DNA of 64,000 nucleotides, from positions 390,681 to 454,680 of the forward strand of contig NZ_JAPZVR010000002.1 of the NCBI RefSeq assembly GCF_027622855.1, read 5' to 3'. This document shows positions 27,661 through 35,323 of the stretch, one piece after another. The stretch's first letter is position 1, and every line of letters starts with the position of its first letter. Below the pieces are notes generated by a model. That model had not been told where the DNA came from and searched no databases. It worked only from the letters and a program-made list of their open reading frames with translations. The position numbers were made by a program, and so were the translations under genes. The DNA comes from Glycomyces algeriensis (lineage in GTDB: Bacteria > Actinomycetota > Actinomycetes > Mycobacteriales > Micromonosporaceae).

Positions 27661-29163
27661 TCACGCTTCAACGTCGTGCGCAGGTTTCACCCCGGCGGCA
27701 TCGCGTAGTGCGCGCGCCAGGAGTTCCCGGTCGTCGCCGGCGACGGGGCCCGCGGCGGTCTCGGTGACGGTCTCGTGGCCCTTGCCGAGGAGGGCGATGG
27801 TGTCACCGGGCGCGGCCAGTGCGGCGGCCTCGTGGACGGCGGTTTCCCGCCCCGGGATATTACGGCAGGGCACGCCTTGGACGGCGGCGGCCACCTCGTC
27901 GCGGATGCGGGCCGGGTCCTCGGTGCGGGGGTTGTCGTCGGTGACGATGACCAGGTCGGCGGCGCGTGCGGCGGCCGCGCCCATGAGGGGGCGCTTGGAG
28001 CGGTCGCGGTCGCCGCCTGCGCCGAGGATGGCGATGACCTTGCCGGGGGTGGAGTCGCGGAGCGCTTCGAGGACGGCGGTGATGGCCTCGGGCTTGTGGG
28101 CGTAGTCGACGACGCCGCGCACGGGGCCGTCGCCGGAGACGAGTTCCATGCGGCCGGGCACGCCGGTGCAGGAGGCGACGCCGGCGAGGGCGACGTCGGT
28201 GCCGATGCAGACGGTTTCGAGGAGGGCCACGGCGAGCACGGCGTTGGCGACGTTGTGCCGGCCGGGCATGTTGACGCGGCCGGTGCCCGAGCCCTTCGGT
28301 CCCGAGTACTCGAAGGTCTGGGTGAACCCGTCGCCGGCGATGTCGTGGGCGTAGTGGTCGGCGGTCGGGTCCTGCAAGGAGAAGGTGCGGTTGATGCCGT
28401 CGGCGAGCGTCGCCACGCGGGGGTCGTCGGCGTTGAGGATCTCGTGCTCGGCGCGGCCGTCGAAGAGCTTCGCCTTCGCGGCGAAGTAGTCGTCGAGGTC
28501 GGCGTGGAAGTCGAGGTGGTCGGTGCCGAACATGGTGAATCCGACGGCCTTGAAGCGGCAGCCGGCGACGCGCCCGAGCGCGAGGGCGTGGCTGGAGACC
28601 TCCATGACCGCGTTCTCGACGCCGCGTTCGACCGCGATCGCGAGCAGCGCCTGGAGTTCGGGGGCCTCGGGGGTGGTCCGCTCGGTCTTGATGCGCTCCC
28701 CGGCGATCCGGGTCTCGACCGTGCCGATGATGGCGGTGGTCCGCTTCGCGTACGCGAGGCCGGCCTCCACGAGGTACGCGGTGGAGGTCTTCCCGTTCGT
28801 GCCGGTGATGCCGATGAGGTTGACGTGCTCGGACGGGTTGCCCCAGACGCGGGCGGCGATCTCGCCGGTGAGCGTGCGCGGGTCGGCGGCGACGAGGACC
28901 GGGAGCGTTCCGGCGGCGAGTGCGGCGCCGCGCTCGTCGGTGAGGACGGCCACCGCGCCGCGCTCGGCGGCCTGGGCGCAGAACTCGGCGCCGTGGCGGT
29001 TGGTGCCGGGCAGGGCCGCGAAGAGGTCGCCGGGCTCCACGGCGTCGGCGGCGAGACTCACACCGGTGAGGTCGAAGTCCAGTTCCCGGGCTTCGGGGAG
29101 GAGGTCGGCCAGGCCGTCGATTCGGTAGGGGACGGTCGTCTCAGGACGCGGAAAGCTCGGCAC
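27661..29163 (-). CDS. murE: UDP-MurNAc-L-Ala-D-Glu:meso-diaminopimelate ligase
   Basis: A 500-residue Mur ligase. The ATP loop is GITGTNGKTSTAYLVEAG and the acceptor-site motif is TDDNPRTEDPARIRDE; DNPR is the known marker of diaminopimelate-adding enzymes, so the wall should contain DAP instead of lysine. It is the first gene of the block. The GTG start has no good Shine-Dalgarno; TAGGGT sits 6 nt upstream, suggesting a leaderless dcw transcript beginning here. No ftsI, ftsL, rsmH or mraZ precedes it; a MarR gene lies 65 nt upstream. Confidence 0.97.
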   Translation of the reverse strand: MPSFPRPETTVPYRIDGLADLLPEARELDFDLTGVSLAADAVEPGDLFAALPGTNRHGAEFCAQAAERGAVAVLTDERGAALAAGTLPVLVAADPRTLTGEIAARVWGNPSEHVNLIGITGTNGKTSTAYLVEAGLAYAKRTTAIIGTVETRIAGERIKTERTTPEAPELQALLAIAVERGVENAVMEVSSHALALGRVAGCRFKAVGFTMFGTDHLDFHADLDDYFAAKAKLFDGRAEHEILNADDPRVATLADGINRTFSLQDPTADHYAHDIAGDGFTQTFEYSGPKGSGTGRVNMPGRHNVANAVLAVALLETVCIGTDVALAGVASCTGVPGRMELVSGDGPVRGVVDYAHKPEAITAVLEALRDSTPGKVIAILGAGGDRDRSKRPLMGAAAARAADLVIVTDDNPRTEDPARIRDEVAAAVQGVPCRNIPGRETAVHEAAALAAPGDTIALLGKGHETVTETAAGPVAGDDRELLARALRDAAGVKPAHDVEA

Positions 29164-29169
29164 GGCCTG

Positions 29170-29175
29170 ACCCTA
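29170..29175 (-). promoter_or_regulatory. -10 element, leaderless murE promoter
   Basis: TAGGGT on the minus strand ends 6 nt before the murE GTG. It would be the main start of the murE-murC transcript. Confidence 0.55.
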
Positions 29176-29228
29176 CACCGGCACGCACCGTCTGCGAGCC
29201 TTACACCGGCGGGGCGCACCGAAAGCGG

Positions 29229-29759
29229 TTACGACAGCTCAGGCGCGTGCTCCGGGCCCCGGTGGTCCGGGTGGCCGATGGGGTTGCGGTCGTGGTCGTC
29301 GAGGTTGTCCGACCAGGTGCCGAGGAGCTTGTCGAGCTCGGCGGCCTGGTCGCAGTTGAGCGAGTCGAGGAAGAGCTCGCGCACCAGCGAGAGGATGCAG
29401 GGCGCGGCGCGCTCGAGGCGCTCGGCGCCCGCGTCGGTCAGGTGCACCCAGATGCCGCGGTTGTCGCGCCCGCACTTGCGGCGCTCGACCAGGCCCATCT
29501 CGGAGAGCTTGTTGATCTGGTAGGTGACGGCGCTCTTGGCGGTGACGATGCGGTCGGCGAGCTCGCTCATGCGCATCGCGCGCTCGTCGCTGTCGGCGAG
29601 GCGCACCATGATCTCGTACTGGGTGTGAGTGATGCCGTGCTGCTCCTGGAGCCGCCGGTCGATGTGGTGCTCGAGGCGGTGGGTGACGTGGAGGAACCGG
29701 GTCCACACGGCGTTCACGTCAGGGGCGAGCCAGCGGCTCTCGAAGTCTCCCGCGCTCAT
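29229..29759 (-). CDS. MarR-family transcriptional regulator
   Basis: A 176-residue winged-helix regulator. The recognition region is MRMSELADRIVTAKSAVTYQINKLSEMGLVERR, and the wing is RDNRGIWVHLTDAGAERLERA. The ATG at 29757-29759 is chosen because GGAGGG lies at proper spacing; an upstream in-frame ATG would include the promoter region. A palindrome next to its -10 suggests autorepression. It is co-oriented with murE and ends 65 nt before it, but its target is more likely itself and the divergent gene at 30011. The ligand is unknown. Confidence 0.9.
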   Translation of the reverse strand: MSAGDFESRWLAPDVNAVWTRFLHVTHRLEHHIDRRLQEQHGITHTQYEIMVRLADSDERAMRMSELADRIVTAKSAVTYQINKLSEMGLVERRKCGRDNRGIWVHLTDAGAERLERAAPCILSLVRELFLDSLNCDQAAELDKLLGTWSDNLDDHDRNPIGHPDHRGPEHAPELS

Positions 29760-29803
29760 GGGCGGCCCTCCTTCCTCGGTTTCGGCGCCAGCCCGCGCGG
29801 CTG

Positions 29804-29824
29804 GTTCGAATTCGAACAATCCTA
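29804..29824 (-). promoter_or_regulatory. MarR promoter with operator palindrome
   Basis: GTTCGAATTCGAAC (29804-29817) is a perfect 14-bp palindrome immediately downstream of a -10-like TAGGAT (29819-29824) on the minus strand, covering the predicted transcription start. Such a site fits a MarR autorepression operator. Confidence 0.6.
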
Positions 29825-30010
29825 TCAGGCGGTACGAAGATGAACGGCTCATGAGTTAGCCACGCCATAGCCGTGTCGGAAACCCGGTAGTTCCGCGACT
29901 ACCAGTGGTTATGCGTAAAGACCCGCTGCATTCGAGGAATCCTCCCGTTCTAGGCTGTACGCCGACCATCCAGTCCAATCGGCTCCGAGCAACCGAAGGA
30001 CCCTCAAGCC

Positions 30011-31051
30011 TTGAACGCCGGCACATCCTCCCCCGCGCGCGCACGCGCCCCGCGATCCCTCCTCAGCGACGCCAAGCGCGTGCTCTCGCTCCCCATCGTG
30101 GCGCTCGCCGGCGTGGTCTTCCTGGTCGCGCCCGCCTCGCAGTCCTCCGCGCAGGAAGAGGAGGGCGCCTCGGACGCGCTCAGCAACGCCATCGCGGCCT
30201 ACCTCGACGCGCAGGACGAACTCAACGCGCTCAAGCAGCAGCAGGAGGACCTTGAGCAGGAGCTCGAGGACTCCGAGGCCGAGTCGATCGAGCTCCAGGC
30301 CGAACTGGACGAGTACGCGTACACCGCGTCCATGACCTCCGAGGTCCAGTCCACCGCCGCGCTCATGGCCTCGGGCGACCCGCAGAACGCCGTCGCCGCC
30401 ATGGAGCTGCTGCAGTTCCTCGGCGAGTCCCGCGCCGACCGGTTCAACGAGCTGGTCACCCGCCTCCAGGAGATCGAGGCCACCCGCGAGACGCTCGCCG
30501 ACAACATCGAGGAGCAGGAGGAGACCGCCGAGGAGATGGAGGCGGCCCGCGACGAGGCCGCCCTGGAACTCGCGGCCTCCGGCGGCGACGACGCCGTCGG
30601 GCCCTCCGCCTCGGACGCGCCCCCCGCCGAACCCGCCCCCCGCAACTCCGACGGGACGCTGCCCGGCGAGGGCTGCTCCGAGGACGACCCGACCACGGAC
30701 GGCTGTCTGAGCCCGCGCACCCTCCACGCCCTGTCCCAGGCCCAGATCGTCGGGTTCACCCGCTACGTGGCCTGCTACCGGCCGTCCTCCTTCGGCGAGC
30801 ACGGCAAGGGCCGGGCCTGCGACTTCTCCTCCGAGCCCGACGGCTTCCGCGGCGACGCCCAGGGCGAGGACTACGAGTACGGCCAGAACCTCGCGGCCTG
30901 GTTCGTCGAGAACGCCGACGCGCTCGGCGTGCAGTACGTCATCTGGTACCGCCAGATCTGGATGCCGAGCAGCGGCTGGAAGTCCTACTCCGGCGCCTAT
31001 GGCGACCCCAACACCGACCACACGAACCACGTGCATCTCAGCATTCGCTGA
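30011..31051 (+). CDS. secreted coiled-coil protein with ARB_07466-like C-terminal domain
   Basis: A 346-residue exported protein: a basic N-terminus and signal/anchor helix (LPIVALAGVVFLVAPASQSSAQ), a long acidic coiled-coil (residues about 50-190, ELNALKQQQEDLEQELEDSE), a Pro-rich linker, and a C-terminal domain with GEHGKGRACDFS and DPNTDHTNHVHLSIR. The His/Asp pattern resembles the M15/extensin-like, ARB_07466-type fold, suggesting a metal-bound wall hydrolase or binding role. The layout recalls NlpC/P60 hydrolases such as RipA, with a different catalytic module. The TTG start has AAGGA upstream; the gene is divergent from the MarR gene. Confidence 0.8.
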   Translation: MNAGTSSPARARAPRSLLSDAKRVLSLPIVALAGVVFLVAPASQSSAQEEEGASDALSNAIAAYLDAQDELNALKQQQEDLEQELEDSEAESIELQAELDEYAYTASMTSEVQSTAALMASGDPQNAVAAMELLQFLGESRADRFNELVTRLQEIEATRETLADNIEEQEETAEEMEAARDEAALELAASGGDDAVGPSASDAPPAEPAPRNSDGTLPGEGCSEDDPTTDGCLSPRTLHALSQAQIVGFTRYVACYRPSSFGEHGKGRACDFSSEPDGFRGDAQGEDYEYGQNLAAWFVENADALGVQYVIWYRQIWMPSSGWKSYSGAYGDPNTDHTNHVHLSIR

Positions 31052-31128
31052 ACGGCGCATTCGGTTGTCTTGACCTGGGGCCGAATAGGTCACAGGTGCG
31101 AAGTAGACGACCTGTCGCCGCCCCTGTG

Positions 31129-31134
31129 TACCGT
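31129..31134 (+). promoter_or_regulatory. -10 element, leaderless promoter of the L,D-transpeptidase
   Basis: TACCGT ends 6 nt before the ATG at 31141; no Shine-Dalgarno is visible. Confidence 0.55.
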
Positions 31135-31140
31135 GGTTCC

Positions 31141-32352
31141 ATGAGTTTCGGACCGTCCTCCCTCTCCCGCCGCGGCGCACTCGCGGCCGGAGGCCTCGCC
31201 GTCGTGGGTATCGCGGCGGCCTGCACGAAGGAATCGGGCACCATCGGCGAGGGCGACGACGCGTCCTCTGAAGCGCCGCAGAGTGCCGCGAAGGTACAGA
31301 TCACACCCGCCGACGGCGCCGCCGACGCGACCGCCGCGACCGAGGTCTCCTGGACCGTCGAAGCCGGCGAGTTCAAGGAGTTCACGCTCACCGACGCCGC
31401 GGGCGCGGCGGTCGAAGGGGCCATGCACCCCGACGGGACCACCTGGGTCCCCGCCAGCCCGCTCTCCTGGGAGACGAGCTACACCGCCACCGTCACCGCC
31501 GACGACGCGGCGGGCCTCACCGCCACCGCGACCTCGACGTTCACCACGATCCCCTCCCCCGGCGACCGGGTCGGCATCGAGAACTACCTGCCCGGCCAGG
31601 ACTCCACGGTCGGCATGGGCGCGATCCTCGCGTTCCGCTTCACCGACCACGAGGTCCCCGAGGACCTGCGGGCCTCGGTCGAGCGGCGCCTCTTCGTCAC
31701 CTCCGAACCGGCGCAGGAGGGCTCCTGGCACTGGATCACCGGGCGGGCCCTGGAGTACCGGCCGAAGGAGTTCTGGCAGCCCAACACCGCCGTCTCGGTG
31801 CGGCTCGCCATCGGCGGCCTCGACATCGGCGAGGGCCGCTACGGCGAGTTCGACGCCGAGACCGCCTTCAACATCGACGCCGAGGCGCGGTACCTCGAGG
31901 CGGACAACAACACCAAGCAGATGCGGGCCTTCCGCGACGGCTCGATCGTGCAGACCATCCCGATCTCCCTCGGCTCCGACACGCCCATCGAAGGCCACGA
32001 CGCGCGCTCGTACTCCGGCACCATGACCATCATGAGCCGCGAGGAGGAGTCGACCTTCGTCTCCGAGGTGTACGACTACGAGACCCCGGTCAAATGGGCG
32101 ATGCGCCTGACCTTCTCGGGCCAGTTCATCCACGGCGCGCCCTGGGCGACCGACCGGCTCGGCGTCTCGAACGGCTCCCACGGCTGCCTCAACGTCTCGG
32201 ACGAGATGGGCGAGTGGCTCTACAACTTCGTGCGCTGGGGCGACCCGGTGATCGTGACGAACACCGGCCGCGACGTGCCGCAGGGCGACGGCTTCACCGC
32301 CTGGACCCTCGACTGGGACTCGTTCAAGGCGGGTTCCGCACTGCAGGCGTGA
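31141..32352 (+). CDS. L,D-transpeptidase lipoprotein (LdtMt2-like)
   Basis: A 403-residue lipoprotein that makes 3-3 peptidoglycan cross-links. A twin-arginine (SRRGALAAGG) and lipobox (VGIAAAC, Cys at about 23) suggest Tat export and lipidation, needing LspA. Two Ig-like domains follow (residues about 45-140 and 140-250, the second starting near VGIENYLPGQ), then a YkuD domain with FIHGAPWATDRLGVSNGSHG and the nucleophile Cys in SHGCLNVSD. The domain order matches mycobacterial LdtMt2. It complements the dcw genes and probably modifies mature wall. A strong hairpin follows. Confidence 0.93.
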   Translation: MSFGPSSLSRRGALAAGGLAVVGIAAACTKESGTIGEGDDASSEAPQSAAKVQITPADGAADATAATEVSWTVEAGEFKEFTLTDAAGAAVEGAMHPDGTTWVPASPLSWETSYTATVTADDAAGLTATATSTFTTIPSPGDRVGIENYLPGQDSTVGMGAILAFRFTDHEVPEDLRASVERRLFVTSEPAQEGSWHWITGRALEYRPKEFWQPNTAVSVRLAIGGLDIGEGRYGEFDAETAFNIDAEARYLEADNNTKQMRAFRDGSIVQTIPISLGSDTPIEGHDARSYSGTMTIMSREEESTFVSEVYDYETPVKWAMRLTFSGQFIHGAPWATDRLGVSNGSHGCLNVSDEMGEWLYNFVRWGDPVIVTNTGRDVPQGDGFTAWTLDWDSFKAGSALQA

Positions 32353-32359
32353 GCAAGGG

Positions 32360-32393
32360 AAAAGCCCGGCGAGCCGATGCTCGCCGGGCTTTT
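32360..32393. terminator. bidirectional intrinsic terminator
   Basis: A perfect 15-bp stem (AAAAGCCCGGCGAGC and its complement) with a CGAT loop; the arms give A- and T-runs on both sides. It separates the converging L,D-transpeptidase and DUF3817 genes. Confidence 0.9.
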
Positions 32394-32401
32394 CCGCAGC
32401 T

Positions 32402-32746
32402 TCAGACCGGTTCCTCGGTGCGAACCTTCGGGTCGGCGGCCTGCGGGTGCTCCTCGAGGATGCGGCGGTGCGCCCAGCGCTCGACGAAGAACGAGGCGAT
32501 CGGCACGGTCCCACCGAGCATGAGGCCCACCGTCTGCGGCCAGAACTTCCAGCCCGCCTGCTGGGCGAGGTGGAAGGCCAGCACCAGGTAGACCATGTAG
32601 CAGAGGCCGTGGATCGGGCTGATGACCGAGACCATCGTGTCGTTGTGCGCCAGGTACTTGAGCGGCATCGCCACGAACATGAGCAGGATCAGGAACGTGC
32701 CCACGATCCAGGCGACGATCCGGAAGCGTTTCAGAGCGGCGTTCAT
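32402..32746 (-). CDS. DUF3817 integral membrane protein
   Basis: A 114-residue protein with three helices (IVAWIVGTFLILLMFVAMPLKYL; ISPIHGLCYMVYLVLAFHLA; TVGLMLGGTVPIASFFVERW). The central PIHG.CYM(V/A)Y motif is the DUF3817 signature; function is unknown. The ATG overlaps the preceding gene's stop (ATGA at 32743-32746), so the two small membrane proteins are probably made together and may interact. Confidence 0.88.
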   Translation of the reverse strand: MNAALKRFRIVAWIVGTFLILLMFVAMPLKYLAHNDTMVSVISPIHGLCYMVYLVLAFHLAQQAGWKFWPQTVGLMLGGTVPIASFFVERWAHRRILEEHPQAADPKVRTEEPV

Positions 32747-33138
32747 GCGGGGCTCCCCTGAGCTCTCTGGTCCAGTGACGGTTCGGTGTCGGCGTGCCGG
32801 GCCCGCGGCTCATCGCGAGCCGCTGCACCGCGCTCATTATCGTCGCGGCGGGCCGCGACGATGGCGGCCTCGAACGGCGAGGTCATCGGCGGCGGCTCTG
32901 GCTTCCCGCGCCGCGCCGCCGCGGGGTCGTCCTTGCGCAGTTCGAGGCGCATCTGCCGGATCCACAATGCGAGCGTGAAGAGCGCGAACAGCGGCCATTC
33001 GAAGGCGTATCCCCAGCTGATGGCGTTGCCGCCCTGCGCGCGGGAGAGCTGCCACCAGCCGAGCAGCCCGAAGGCGACCGTCAACACCACCGCGAAGCAG
33101 TGGAGGACGATCCAGGGAGGCGTCAGCAACCGTCGCAC
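32743..33138 (-). CDS. two-helix actinobacterial membrane protein
   Basis: A 131-residue protein beginning VRRLLTPPWIVLH, with helices FAVVLTVAFGLLGWWQLSRA and FEWPLFALFTLALWIRQM and a charged C-terminal tail. The start of helix 1 resembles SURF1, but the SURF1 domain is absent. It is commonly linked with DUF3817 in actinomycetes, from memory; function unknown. The GTG lacks a Shine-Dalgarno and has TAGTCT (33146-33151) 7 nt upstream, so it is probably leaderless, with the next gene coupled. Confidence 0.75.
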   Translation of the reverse strand: MRRLLTPPWIVLHCFAVVLTVAFGLLGWWQLSRAQGGNAISWGYAFEWPLFALFTLALWIRQMRLELRKDDPAAARRGKPEPPPMTSPFEAAIVAARRDDNERGAAARDEPRARHADTEPSLDQRAQGSPA

Positions 33139-33145
33139 AGAGCCC

Positions 33146-33151
33146 AGACTA
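33146..33151 (-). promoter_or_regulatory. -10 element, leaderless membrane-protein operon
   Basis: TAGTCT on the minus strand, 7 nt before the GTG at 33138. Confidence 0.5.
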
Positions 33152-33204
33152 GGGTGACCGACCCGATGTTGCCGCCGGGGGTCCGGGCGTGGTGACATAG
33201 GCCG

Positions 33205-34113
33205 GTGACTCAGGACCTGCCGCTCCCCGGCGCCGTGAAGGCGTACCCCGAACCCGACGCCGCCGCCGTCCGCGAACTCCTCATCGACTGGTGCGGCGCC
33301 GAGACCGAGGACGCCGACGATGCCGCGAAGGCGCTCGGCGCGCTCGACCCCGACGCCCGCGAGACCGCCGACCGGCTCTACCAGTCGATCGTCGCCGACA
33401 TGGGCGGGCGCAAATGGCTGACCTGGCCGAAGGCTTCGCAGGAGCACCCGCTGCTCGGCGCGTACCCGCTGCTCGCGGCGATCCCGGACATGCTCGCCTA
33501 CCACCGCGAGCACCGCGTCGACGAGGACCTCTCGCGCCGGCTCCTGCTCGACATCGGCGAGAAGCTGCGGCTCAACCGCCGGATCTACGGCCGGGCCGGA
33601 CTCGACGTCGCGCACTGGTTCACCGGGCACCTGCGCGGGTCGCTGTTCCAGCTCGGGCGGCTCCAGTTCTGCGTCGAAGGCGACGACGCGAACCCGTTCC
33701 TGGGCGTGCACATCCGCGGTGAAGGCGGCCCGCTCACGCTCGACGCCGTGAGCGACTCCGTCGAATGGGCGCTGGAGTTCTTCCCCGCGGTCTTCCCCGA
33801 GCGGTTCGACGGGCCCGAGGACCTCGTGTTCAAGTGCGAGTCCTGGCTGCTCGACCCGCAGCTGCGCGACTGGCTGCCCGAGCGGTCGAACATCACCGGC
33901 TTCGCCGCGCTCTTCGACATCGAAGCGGCCGTCGGCGCCGAGGGCAACCGGACCGACCTATGGCGGTTCGTGTTCGCGCGCACCGAGGACACACCGGTGG
34001 CGGAACTGCCGCAGGACAACACCCTCCAGCGCTCGGTGCTCGCCGGGATCGAGGCCGGCGTGCCGTGGCGCGGACGCCTCGGCCGCCTCAACCTCGCCAG
34101 GCTCGGCCTCTGA
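33205..34113 (+). CDS. acyltransferase-domain protein, GNAT-like (DUF5596 type)
   Basis: A 302-residue cytosolic protein. The N-terminal half is helical (AVRELLIDWCGAETEDADDA), the middle has LLDIGEKLRLNRRIYGRAGLDVAHWFTGHLRG, and the C-terminal half ends LPQDNTLQRSVLAGIEAGVPWRGRLG. This layout matches the actinobacterial 'acyltransferase domain-containing' proteins with an N-terminal helical domain and a GNAT C-domain; the substrate is unknown. The GTG start is divergent from the membrane gene with 66 nt between. A clear terminator follows. Confidence 0.75.
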   Translation: MTQDLPLPGAVKAYPEPDAAAVRELLIDWCGAETEDADDAAKALGALDPDARETADRLYQSIVADMGGRKWLTWPKASQEHPLLGAYPLLAAIPDMLAYHREHRVDEDLSRRLLLDIGEKLRLNRRIYGRAGLDVAHWFTGHLRGSLFQLGRLQFCVEGDDANPFLGVHIRGEGGPLTLDAVSDSVEWALEFFPAVFPERFDGPEDLVFKCESWLLDPQLRDWLPERSNITGFAALFDIEAAVGAEGNRTDLWRFVFARTEDTPVAELPQDNTLQRSVLAGIEAGVPWRGRLGRLNLARLGL

Positions 34114-34125
34114 GACCCGAACCGC

Positions 34126-34160
34126 AACGGCCGCAACACGAGTGTGTTGCGGCCGTTTTT
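34126..34160. terminator. intrinsic terminator
   Basis: A 14-bp perfect stem (AACGGCCGCAACAC and complement) with a GAGT loop followed by TTTTT on the plus strand. It lies between converging genes and can act for both. Confidence 0.92.
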
Positions 34161-34164
34161 GTGC

Positions 34165-34659
34165 TTACTCCCCCGAACGGGCCTGCTGCCAGGCCTCGCT
34201 CGCCACGTAGTGGTTGTCGTACTGCTCGCCGGAGGCCGGGATCTCCTTCGGGTCGGCCTCGCCGGCGACGACCCGCTCGAGCAGCCGGTAGTAGTCGAAC
34301 CGGTCGGCGGCCGGGGTGAACACGGCGAGGACGTCGGCATCGTGCCCGGCGGCGGCGCCGAACGCGTGCGGCAGGCCCGGCGGGATCGTGACGAAGTCCC
34401 CGGCCTCCAGGACGATGACCTCATCGCCGGTGAGGACCTGCAGCCTGCCCGAGATGACGAACAGCGACTCGCTGGTGCCGGTGTGGAAGTGCGAGGGCGC
34501 GCCGTCGCCGCCGTTGGGGAAGGTCGAGCGGTGGACCGAGAGGGCCCCGCCGGTCTGCGAGGAGTCGGCGAGGAGGGTCATGACCGACTGCTGGGCGTGG
34601 GCGAGGCGCTCGGCGGTGGCGGCGCGGGCGATGACGGGTGCGGGAACGGTGGTGCTCAT
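34165..34659 (-). CDS. cupin-domain protein
   Basis: A 164-residue single cupin. The metal-ligand motif is seen as PSHFHTGTSESLFVISGRLQV (His, His and Glu) and the second motif as GDFVTIPPGLPHAFG. Such proteins can be dioxygenases, isomerases or binding proteins; nothing here fixes which. The ATG has GAGGAG upstream. It diverges from an Rrf2 regulator, with a TATCTAGA inverted repeat in its promoter region, so it is probably the regulator's target. Confidence 0.85.
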   Translation of the reverse strand: MSTTVPAPVIARAATAERLAHAQQSVMTLLADSSQTGGALSVHRSTFPNGGDGAPSHFHTGTSESLFVISGRLQVLTGDEVIVLEAGDFVTIPPGLPHAFGAAAGHDADVLAVFTPAADRFDYYRLLERVVAGEADPKEIPASGEQYDNHYVASEAWQQARSGE

Positions 34660-34702
34660 GGGGTTCTCCTCTGGTGGTCGTTCCGGCCCTCGCCGGAACT
34701 CA

Positions 34703-34727
34703 TATCTAGATATTACATGTCTAGATA
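34703..34727. promoter_or_regulatory. Rrf2-type operator between cupin and regulator genes
   Basis: TATCTAGA and its complement TCTAGATA are separated by 9 nt, and the left arm is part of a 12-bp perfect palindrome (34702-34713). The AT-rich site stands out from its surroundings and lies close upstream of the cupin gene. Binding by the adjacent Rrf2 protein is inferred. Confidence 0.7.
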
Positions 34728-34812
34728 AGGAGATGCAACCGAGGGATCCCATGCCGAGCGTCACGCCCAGAGCGGGAACAAGCGAACGGCACACCTCGTA
34801 AACCCGGACAGC

Positions 34813-34818
34813 TAAGAT
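34813..34818 (+). promoter_or_regulatory. -10 element, leaderless Rrf2 gene
   Basis: TAAGAT, 7 nt before the ATG at 34826, no Shine-Dalgarno. Confidence 0.5.
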
Positions 34819-34825
34819 CGAGATT

Positions 34826-35314
34826 ATGAAGATCAGTGAAGGCGTCGAATGGGCCGCGCACTGCTGCCTGCTCCTGGACTGGATGGGCGTCGACGCGCCC
34901 GTCTCGACCGCCCGGCTCGCCGCCGGGTACGGCCTGCCGCCCGCCTACCTCAACAAGCAGCTCCAACCGCTCGTCAAGGCCGGCATCCTCACCTCCACCG
35001 CGGGCAAGAAGGGCGGCTTCCGCCTTGCCAAGAGCCTCAAGGACATCACGCTCATGGACGTCCTGACCGCGATCGAGGGCCCCGCCGAGGCGTTCCAATG
35101 CGCCGAGATCCGCCAGAACGGCGTCTGGGGCGAGGAGCCCGCCTCGGCCTTCCGCGCGCCCTGCGCGATCGACACCGCCATGCGCGGTGCCGAACTCGAG
35201 TGGCGGCGCGCGCTCGCCGCGCAGTCCCTCGCGGCGATTCAGCAGAACGCCGAACTGCAGGCCCCGAGACTCCGCACCCAGGTTCAAGACTGGTACCGCG
35301 AGCCGAGGCCATAG
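34826..35314 (+). CDS. Rrf2-family transcriptional regulator
   Basis: A 162-residue winged-helix protein. The N-terminal helix is SEGVEWAAHCCLLLDWMG, the HTH is STARLAAGYGLPPAYLNKQLQPLVKAGIL and the wing TAGKKGGFRLAKSLKDITLMDV. Two cysteines in the C-terminal half (FQCAEIRQ and RAPCAID) are fewer than the three of Fe-S Rrf2 sensors (IscR, NsrR), so cluster binding is doubtful. It is divergent from the cupin gene and probably controls it through the TATCTAGA inverted repeat. Confidence 0.88.
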   Translation: MKISEGVEWAAHCCLLLDWMGVDAPVSTARLAAGYGLPPAYLNKQLQPLVKAGILTSTAGKKGGFRLAKSLKDITLMDVLTAIEGPAEAFQCAEIRQNGVWGEEPASAFRAPCAIDTAMRGAELEWRRALAAQSLAAIQQNAELQAPRLRTQVQDWYREPRP

Positions 35315-35317
35315 GCT
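35312..35317 (+). promoter_or_regulatory. -10 element, leaderless SDR gene
   Basis: TAGGCT, 6 nt before the ATG at 35324; it partly overlaps the stop of the Rrf2 gene. Confidence 0.5.
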
Positions 35318-35323
35318 GTCGGT

